From Gammaproteobacteria bacterium (GTDB taxonomy: Bacteria > Pseudomonadota > Gammaproteobacteria > SZUA-229): DNA of 11,643 nt. Position numbers and translations under genes: made by a program. Below, one piece after another: positions 6,401-11,643 of this stretch. Under the pieces are notes generated by a model. That model ran no database searches. It had not been told where the DNA came from and saw only the letters and a program-made list of their open reading frames with translations. Within the stretch, counting starts at the first letter, position 1. Each line of letters starts with the position of its first letter. The stretch covers positions 1 through 11,643 of the forward strand of contig JAPHRB010000108.1 of NCBI GenBank assembly GCA_026197015.1. The letters are read 5' to 3'.

Positions 6401-6451
6401 CTTAAGGAATCTTTAAGCAAAAAAAATTCTCTTAAGACTTACGACTATAAT
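6401..6451 (+). promoter_or_regulatory. ald upstream region: -10 box and repeated CTTAAG motifs
   Basis: TATAAT at 6446-6451 is a consensus -10 box 27 bases before the ald start codon; no TTGACA-like -35 box sits at the right distance. Upstream are CTTAAG (6401-6406), CTTTAAG (6411-6417) and CTTAAG (6431-6436). Such spaced short palindromes could be an operator for an activator that makes up for the missing -35 box. Lrp/AsnC-family proteins control ald in other bacteria, but nothing here proves that. Confidence 0.4.
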
Positions 6452-6477
6452 CTACATATTGAAGACAGGAATAACTT

Positions 6478-7548
6478 ATGAAAATTGGAGTACCTAAAGA
6501 AAGAAAAGTTCTCGAAGGTCGAGTTGCGTTAATTCCCGAAGCCTGTGCAGCGTTAATCCGCCAGGGTAATGAGGTTTTTATAGAGTCTGGCGCGGGTGAA
6601 TTAAGTGGTTATAAAGATGAGCAATACAGTGCTCATGGTGTGGTTATTAAACAAACTGCCGCTGAATTATACAGCGAGGCCTGTTTAATCGTGAAAGTAA
6701 AAGAGCCGGTTGATGATGATTTGCAGTATTTGCGCAAAGACCATATTTTGTTCTGTTATTTACATCTGGCAGCCAATCTTACATTAACTCATCGCTTATG
6801 TGATATTGGTTTAACGGCTATTGCGTTTGAAACCGTGACCGATGAAGCTGGGCGTTTGCCCTTGTTAAAACCTATGAGTGAGATTGCGGGCGTGTTGTCG
6901 GTTCAAATTGGTACACATCTCCTGCACCAGTCACAGGGAGGCAAAGGTTTAATGTTAGGTGGGCTTGTTACAACCGAGCCGGGGCATGTTGTGGTGCTGG
7001 GGGCTGGTGTTGCGGGAAGTGCCGCTGCCCGTCAGGCGGCTGCAATAGGTGCCAGAGTGACCCTGATTGATCGAGATGAATCACGTTTTGAAGCTTTAAG
7101 TCAGTTATACCCCAATATAAAGGGTGAGCTCTCATCAGAAATTAGCATTGCACAGTCTGTAAATGAGGCGGATTTACTTATTGGTGCGGTTTTGCTACCG
7201 GGGTTGCACGCGCCGAGACTGGTGTCAGAGTCGCAGGTGAAATGTATGAAGCCGGGCAGTGTGGTAATTGATATTTCGGTAGATCAGGGCGGCTGCATTG
7301 AAACAATCAGACCGACAAATTATAGCGAGCCGACTTATCTCAAACATGGGGTTCTTCATTTCGGGGTGACGAATATGCCGGGAACGGTGCCCATAACCGC
7401 CTCACAGGCTTTATCAGCGGCCATTCTGCCTTATGTGCAGCGTTTATGTGAAAGTCGCTGGCAAAGTGATAAAAACCTGCAAAATGGTATAAATGTGCGT
7501 GATGGTGAGATTGATAACCCGTTGATTGAGCAGGCTTTAAAACAATAA
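6478..7548 (+). CDS. ald: Alanine dehydrogenase
   Basis: Ald interconverts L-alanine and pyruvate plus ammonia using NAD+/NADH, allowing alanine use as carbon and nitrogen source or ammonia assimilation. The 356 residues (family usually about 370) contain the substrate-domain motif VPKERKVLEGRVALIP with Arg15, Lys75 in VKVKEP, and catalytic His96 in YLHLAAN. The family signature MSEIAGVLSVQIGTHLL (133-149) follows. The NAD-binding Rossmann loop is VLGAGVAGSAAARQA (173-187), with an acidic residue at the end of the next strand (TLIDRD), matching NAD use. Asp269 in DISVDQGG is the second catalytic residue. The C-terminus has the conserved HFGVTNMPGTVPITAS (294-309). AGGA at 6467-6470 lies seven bases before the ATG. 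The gene occupies the slot between trxB and ftsK where Escherichia has lrp. All key residues are present. Confidence 0.96.
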   Translation: MKIGVPKERKVLEGRVALIPEACAALIRQGNEVFIESGAGELSGYKDEQYSAHGVVIKQTAAELYSEACLIVKVKEPVDDDLQYLRKDHILFCYLHLAANLTLTHRLCDIGLTAIAFETVTDEAGRLPLLKPMSEIAGVLSVQIGTHLLHQSQGGKGLMLGGLVTTEPGHVVVLGAGVAGSAAARQAAAIGARVTLIDRDESRFEALSQLYPNIKGELSSEISIAQSVNEADLLIGAVLLPGLHAPRLVSESQVKCMKPGSVVIDISVDQGGCIETIRPTNYSEPTYLKHGVLHFGVTNMPGTVPITASQALSAAILPYVQRLCESRWQSDKNLQNGINVRDGEIDNPLIEQALKQ

Positions 7549-7568
7549 AACCTAGGATGGAGTTAAGC

Positions 7569-7577
7569 TGGTATAAT
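7569..7577 (+). promoter_or_regulatory. Extended -10 promoter candidate for ftsK
   Basis: TGGTATAAT matches the extended -10 consensus TGnTATAAT exactly, which can work without a -35 box. It sits 65 bases before the ftsK start, just past the ald stop codon, so ftsK-lolA could be transcribed independently of ald. A second A/T-rich stretch (7581-7593) follows. Motif only. Confidence 0.5.
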
Positions 7578-7641
7578 TCTGATATTATAAAAATAACCAT
7601 TTTAATCAAGTAATTGCATCGTTAGCACAAGGGTTCAAACA

Positions 7642-9981
7642 TTGGCACAGGCGCGCCGTAAAAAAGATGATAAACAGAAATCAGGCCTCACTATCCACAT
7701 TAGTCGTGGTTTGCGTGAAGCGGCCTTATTTATACTGCTGGCAATTTCATTATTTATACTCACAGCATTAATTACCCACAATATTCAGGACCCGGGCTGG
7801 TCCTATACTGGTCCGTCAACCAGTATAAGTAATATGGCGGGGATTGTTGGTGCCTGGTTTTCTGATGTTCTGTATATGCTGTTTGGTTACCTGAGTTATC
7901 TGTTCCCGATCATGATTGCCTACAGTGGCTGGCTGGTGTTACGTGAACGCACCGATGAGGGAGATATTAATTTTCATGTGCTGGGCATTCGCTGGTTAGG
8001 GTTTTTTATGACGCTGGCTACAGGTTGTGCATTAACCAGTTTACATTTTGTTATACCTGTAGACACATTACCATTAGACGGTGGCGGTATTCTTGGGCGC
8101 TGGATCGGTGATGCGATGGCATCTGCTCTAGGAGTGCTGGGTTCAACACTTTTATTACTGGCGGTGTTTTTAGCCGGTATAACCGTTTTCACCGGCTTAT
8201 CCTGGTTAAGTTTGATGGACGCCATCGGTGATAAATTATTAAGCACTTATGAATGGCTACAATTAAAAATTGCCGAGTACAGAGAGCTACGTGAAGAGAA
8301 AAAAGAAGGTGAAATTGCCAGAGAAACTCGTGAAAAAGTTGTTAAAGCTGAGACCAAAAAGAAAGAAGCGCGTAAAAATCCGGTTCGTATAGAGCCTGTT
8401 ATTAACAAAGTTGAAGTTAGTGAAAGGCATTCCAGGGAAAGTCAGATTTCATTATTTGATGATGCCTCAGGTGGTGATACTGAATTACCTCCATTACGTT
8501 TGCTTGATGAAGCAATACGTTCGGGTAAAGGTTTATCAACCGAGTCACTTGAAGCCCTGTCCAGATTAGTTGAGATTAAACTTAAAGATTTTAATATCGA
8601 AGTAGAAGTGGTTGCAGTACACCCCGGGCCAGTTATCACGCGTTTTGAAATGCAACCGGCACCCGGTATTAAAGCCAGTAAAATTACCGCACTTTCTAAA
8701 GATCTTGCGCGTTCACTGTCTGTGCAATCAGTTAGAGTTGTCGAAGTTATTCCAGGTAAAACCTATGTTGGTCTGGAAATTCCAAATGAACATAAGGAAA
8801 TCGTTTCATTAAGTGAAATCTTAATGTCTAAAGCTTACGATAAAACCAGTTCGCCCTTGACCGTGGCATTGGGCAAAGATATTTCCGGACAACCGATGGT
8901 GGCTGATCTGGGTAAAATGCCGCACTTATTAGTTGCCGGCACCACAGGTTCAGGTAAATCTGTGGGTATCAATACCATGTTAATCAGCCTGTTATATAAA
9001 AGTACCCCTGAAGATGTGCGGCTGATTTTAATTGACCCTAAAATGTTAGAGCTAAATGTATATGATGATATACCTCATCTTCTAACACCGGTTGTAACGG
9101 ATATGAGCGAAGCGGCCAATGCTTTACGTTGGGCGGTTGGTGAAATGGAAAACCGTTATAAATTAATGGCGGCCCTTGGGGTAAGAAATATTACCGGTTA
9201 CAACCGTAAAGTTAGTGAGGCAATTGAAGCTGGCGAGCCGATTAAAGATCCACTATTTGTTAAGGATGAATTTTTAGGTGGCGATGACAGAGCGCAGGAT
9301 TTAAAAGCATTACCTTTTATAGTTATTGTCGTTGATGAATTTGCTGATCTTATTATGGTTGTGGGCAAACCAATAGAACAGTTAATTGCACGTCTGGCAC
9401 AAAAAGCGCGAGCATCAGGCATTCATTTGATTCTGGCAACTCAGCGACCTTCAGTAGATGTTATTACGGGTTTAATTAAATCTAATATCCCGAGCAGAAT
9501 TGCATTTCAGGTTTCTTCAAAAGTTGATTCCAGAACCATACTGGACCAGATGGGGGCAGAGCAATTACTTGGTCATGGTGATATGTTGTTTATGAATGCG
9601 GGCAGTAGTATTCCTGAGCGTGTTCACGGGGCTTTTGTTGATGACCATGAGGTGCATGCTGTATGTGAGCACGTACGACAGCAGGCTAAACCAAATTACA
9701 TTGAAAACCTGATTGCGGATAATAGTGACATAATAAAACTTCCCGGTGAAGGTCCTTCACAGGCAGAATCTGATGCGGAAAGTGATGTTCTCTATGATGA
9801 GGCCGTGCAAATAGTAACAGAGTCTGGCAAAGCATCTATTTCATATGTGCAGCGCCGATTAAAAATTGGTTATAACCGTGCAGCACGTATGGTAGAGCAG
9901 ATGGAAGCATCGGGGGTTGTTACTGCGATGCAGTCAAATGGGCAGCGCCAGGTTTTAGCGCCACCGCCACCTGAACTTTAA
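7642..9981 (+). CDS. ftsK: DNA translocase FtsK
   Basis: FtsK anchors at the division septum and pumps DNA toward dif so that XerCD can resolve chromosome dimers. The 779 residues give the full layout. The N-terminal part (about 27-185) has four hydrophobic helices. A short charged linker follows (about 205-285, rich in Lys/Glu), far shorter than in E. coli (1329 residues in total) but common elsewhere. The motor domains carry Walker A GTTGSGKS (433-440), Walker B VIVVDE (561-566) and LILATQRPSVDVITGLIK (596-613). The C-terminal gamma winged helix (about 715-772, DEAVQIVTESGKASISYVQRRLKIGYNRAARM) reads KOPS sites. The start is TTG 7642, chosen because AAGGG at 7629-7633 lies eight bases upstream, an in-frame stop lies at 7603, and the resulting MAQARRKK matches usual FtsK N-termini. 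It is followed at 47 bp by lolA. Confidence 0.97.
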   Translation: MAQARRKKDDKQKSGLTIHISRGLREAALFILLAISLFILTALITHNIQDPGWSYTGPSTSISNMAGIVGAWFSDVLYMLFGYLSYLFPIMIAYSGWLVLRERTDEGDINFHVLGIRWLGFFMTLATGCALTSLHFVIPVDTLPLDGGGILGRWIGDAMASALGVLGSTLLLLAVFLAGITVFTGLSWLSLMDAIGDKLLSTYEWLQLKIAEYRELREEKKEGEIARETREKVVKAETKKKEARKNPVRIEPVINKVEVSERHSRESQISLFDDASGGDTELPPLRLLDEAIRSGKGLSTESLEALSRLVEIKLKDFNIEVEVVAVHPGPVITRFEMQPAPGIKASKITALSKDLARSLSVQSVRVVEVIPGKTYVGLEIPNEHKEIVSLSEILMSKAYDKTSSPLTVALGKDISGQPMVADLGKMPHLLVAGTTGSGKSVGINTMLISLLYKSTPEDVRLILIDPKMLELNVYDDIPHLLTPVVTDMSEAANALRWAVGEMENRYKLMAALGVRNITGYNRKVSEAIEAGEPIKDPLFVKDEFLGGDDRAQDLKALPFIVIVVDEFADLIMVVGKPIEQLIARLAQKARASGIHLILATQRPSVDVITGLIKSNIPSRIAFQVSSKVDSRTILDQMGAEQLLGHGDMLFMNAGSSIPERVHGAFVDDHEVHAVCEHVRQQAKPNYIENLIADNSDIIKLPGEGPSQAESDAESDVLYDEAVQIVTESGKASISYVQRRLKIGYNRAARMVEQMEASGVVTAMQSNGQRQVLAPPPPEL

Positions 9982-10028
9982 GTATAAAATTCAATCAAAT
10001 AAAAAAGTCATATTAGGTTTATTTAAGA

Positions 10029-10652
10029 ATGCTAAAGAAAATATTTTCAATAACACTATTGTTATGCAGCTTTAATATAAATGCAGAACCTATATCTTCA
10101 CAGGTAAAACTGGAGAAGTTTCTCGATAATACCAACAGCTTCTCGGCGCGTTTTCAACAAAAACTGGTTGATAAATATGGTTATTTGCTACAGCAATCTG
10201 CGGGTAGTTTAAATATGCAGCGTCCGGGTAAATTTAGATGGGACTATATATTACCTTATCCGCAAAATATTATTTCTAATGGTAAAAAAATATGGATGTA
10301 TGATTCAGAATTAGAACAAGTTAATGTGCGTCCATACGACCAGGTTCTGGCTTCATCACCTGTTAATCTTCTAGACAATAATCAGAAACTTGATATTGAA
10401 TTTAAAGTCGCAGATATGCCCAAAAAAGATGGGCAAGACTGGGTAAAACTTATACCCAGAAATATGGAGAGTGACTTTAAAGAAATGCAGGTCGGTATGT
10501 TAGATGGAAAGATCAAAACAATGCGTTTTATTGATAATTTCGAACAGCAAACGCAAATAGAGTTTGAGCAGTTGGTTGTGAACCCGCAATTCGAAGATTC
10601 AATGTTTGAGTTTGTAACACCTGAAGGAACTGATGTGATTGGTGACTTTTAA
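10029..10652 (+). CDS. lolA: Outer-membrane lipoprotein carrier protein LolA
   Basis: LolA is the periplasmic chaperone that takes lipoproteins released by LolCDE and hands them to LolB at the outer membrane. The 207 residues begin with a Sec signal peptide (KK then a hydrophobic core), with probable cleavage after INA at residue 19. The mature protein shows LolA family hallmarks: FSARFQQ near residue 38, GSLNMQRPGKFRWDY (59-73), where the Arg-Pro-Gly-x-Phe-Arg-Trp core is strongly conserved, then SNGKKIWMYDSELEQVNVRP and a C-terminal FEFVTPEGTDVI. The ribosome-binding site is weak (AGG at 10015-10017, rather far from the ATG). It sits between ftsK and rarA as in many gammaproteobacteria and is probably co-transcribed with ftsK. 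Confidence 0.95.
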   Translation: MLKKIFSITLLLCSFNINAEPISSQVKLEKFLDNTNSFSARFQQKLVDKYGYLLQQSAGSLNMQRPGKFRWDYILPYPQNIISNGKKIWMYDSELEQVNVRPYDQVLASSPVNLLDNNQKLDIEFKVADMPKKDGQDWVKLIPRNMESDFKEMQVGMLDGKIKTMRFIDNFEQQTQIEFEQLVVNPQFEDSMFEFVTPEGTDVIGDF

Positions 10653-10725
10653 GAAAACATAATTTAAAAGTTATATTGTTATAAAAATACTAAATATGCG
10701 GATATCAATCATCACGGGTTTTATG

Positions 10726-10746
10726 CCGGGATCACAGAATCCGGAG
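10726..10746 (+). promoter_or_regulatory. Small hairpin overlapping the rarA ribosome-binding site
   Basis: CCGGGAT (10726-10732) can pair with ATCCGG (10739-10744), giving a six-pair stem with one bulged G. The ribosome-binding GGAG (10743-10746) starts within the 3' arm, ten bases before the rarA ATG. The octamer CACAGAAT occurs twice nearby (10733-10740 and 10748-10755). The hairpin could lower rarA translation, but it is short and may be chance. Confidence 0.3.
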
Positions 10747-10756
10747 CCACAGAATA

Positions 10757-11643
10757 ATGTCTGATAATGATTATCGTCCTTTAGCTGATCGAATTAGACC
10801 AGATAATTTGAATGATTATCTGGGGCAGAGTCATATACTTGGCAAAGATAAACCCCTTAGAGTTGCAATTGAGTCAGGCAAACTCCACTCGATGATTTTC
10901 TGGGGTCCACCGGGCACAGGCAAGACAACTCTTGCCAGGCTAATATCAAATTATTCAAATGCACAGTTTTTATCAGTATCAGCGGTTCTTTCCGGTGTAA
11001 AAGATATAAGGGCAGCTATTGAAAAAGCCCATCAATTCTACGATATTTATAAAAAACCCAGTATTTTATTTGTAGACGAGGTACACCGCTTTAATAAATC
11101 GCAACAGGATGCTTTTTTACCTTTTGTCGAAGATGGCACCGTTAGTTTTATAGGCGCTACTACAGAAAATCCTTCTTTTGAATTAAATAATGCACTTTTG
11201 TCTCGTTGCAAAACCTATGTTTTAAAATCAATACAAACAGATGAAATGACGCATTTATTAAAACGTGCGCTTAATAATAAGGAAGTGGGTCTGGGTGATA
11301 GTAATGTAAAGATCAACGAAGACATGTTACAGCTTATTGCAACCCAGGCTGATGGTGATGCCAGAAGAGCACTAAATTTTCTGGAAATAGCGGTGGATCT
11401 GGCGACAGAAGAAAACGGTCAGTTAATCGTCAATGAAAACATTATCCATGAAGTTACCTCTCAAACTCTGCGGCGCTTTGATAAGGGAGGTGATTTATTT
11501 TATGAACAAATTTCTGCTATGCATAAATCAGTAAGAGGTAGTAACCCTGATGCGGCGTTATACTGGATGTGCAGAATGCTTGATGGCGGATGTGACCCGA
11601 TATATCTAGCACGAAGAGTCGTGCGCATGGCTTCAGAAGATAT
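10757..11643 (+). CDS. rarA: Replication-associated recombination protein RarA (MgsA), 3' end outside window
   Basis: RarA is a clamp-loader-like AAA+ ATPase that acts at stalled or damaged replication forks together with SSB. The frame starts at ATG 10757 (MSDNDYRPLADRIRP) and runs open to the right edge; 295 full codons are visible of a usual length near 440-450. Visible motifs are the N-terminal LADRIRPDNLNDYLGQ, Walker A GPPGTGKT (50-57), Walker B ILFVDEVHRFNKSQQDAFLP (103-122), sensor 1 GATTENPSFELN (133-144), the arginine finger LLSR (147-150), and GDARRALN as sensor 2. The start of the RarA-specific C-terminal domain follows (GSNPDAALYWMCRMLDGGCDP). The family is unmistakable. It follows lolA by about 100 bp; serS commonly comes next but lies outside the window. 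Confidence 0.96.
   Translation, partial: MSDNDYRPLADRIRPDNLNDYLGQSHILGKDKPLRVAIESGKLHSMIFWGPPGTGKTTLARLISNYSNAQFLSVSAVLSGVKDIRAAIEKAHQFYDIYKKPSILFVDEVHRFNKSQQDAFLPFVEDGTVSFIGATTENPSFELNNALLSRCKTYVLKSIQTDEMTHLLKRALNNKEVGLGDSNVKINEDMLQLIATQADGDARRALNFLEIAVDLATEENGQLIVNENIIHEVTSQTLRRFDKGGDLFYEQISAMHKSVRGSNPDAALYWMCRMLDGGCDPIYLARRVVRMASED

Noticed and set aside
7340..9422. Antisense open frames inside ald and ftsK
   Set aside because: They are opposite-strand shadows of clearly conserved coding sequence, with no ribosome-binding sites or recognisable products.
1..11643. CRISPR arrays, tRNA/rRNA genes, toxin-antitoxin or phage-defence genes
   Set aside because: I looked for regularly spaced direct repeats, tRNA T-arm motifs and small paired open frames and found none.
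1..11643. KOPS (GGGNAGGG) or DnaA-box clusters near ftsK and rarA
   Set aside because: No exact KOPS octamer or clustered DnaA boxes were seen by eye.

Overview
The window reads as chromosomal DNA of an A/T-leaning gammaproteobacterium. The main evidence is the right half: trxB (minus strand), then ald, ftsK, lolA and rarA (plus strand). This closely matches the enterobacterial order trxB / lrp-ftsK-lolA-rarA-serS, except that alanine dehydrogenase sits in the place of lrp. The FemAB-like acyltransferase (COG3146 type) beside trxB also fits a proteobacterium. I cannot name a genus from the sequence.

Left part (1-2958): the 3' part of a CorA-type Mg2+/Co2+ channel gene enters from the left edge with no start codon in the window. 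A minus-strand gene for an unnamed alpha/beta-hydrolase with a GHSLG nucleophile motif converges on it. That gene is divergent, across about 65 bp, from a short and divergent GpsA-like glycerol-3-phosphate dehydrogenase.

Middle part (2959-4201): this is the least ordinary stretch. It holds a minus-strand gene for a small unrecognised lipoprotein. Just downstream lies a decayed, frameshifted copy of that gene's own 3' end. Just upstream lies a perfect TGTGA-N6-TCACA CRP-type operator, about 42 bp ahead of the start site predicted from a TATATT -10 box. Next comes a 155-bp element bounded by inverted repeats and built from three copies of a GGGGAYGGASCGC-like motif folding into two hairpins (REP/MITE-like). 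No gene-free stretch exceeds 300 bp; the longest, 3913-4201 (289 bp), is explained by these sites.

Right part (4202-11643): the FemAB-like acyltransferase lies downstream of trxB on the minus strand, separated from it by a perfect 31-bp palindrome. The trxB-ald intergenic region is divergent. The plus-strand genes cover alanine/pyruvate interconversion (Ald), chromosome segregation at the septum (FtsK), periplasmic lipoprotein transport (LolA) and replication-fork maintenance (RarA, cut by the right edge). The grouping reflects conserved synteny rather than one pathway.

I found no defence system, CRISPR array, RNA gene, intact transposase or prophage gene. The points worth a second look are in the 2959-4201 region, the palindrome at 5341-5371, the divergent GpsA, and the ald-for-lrp arrangement.
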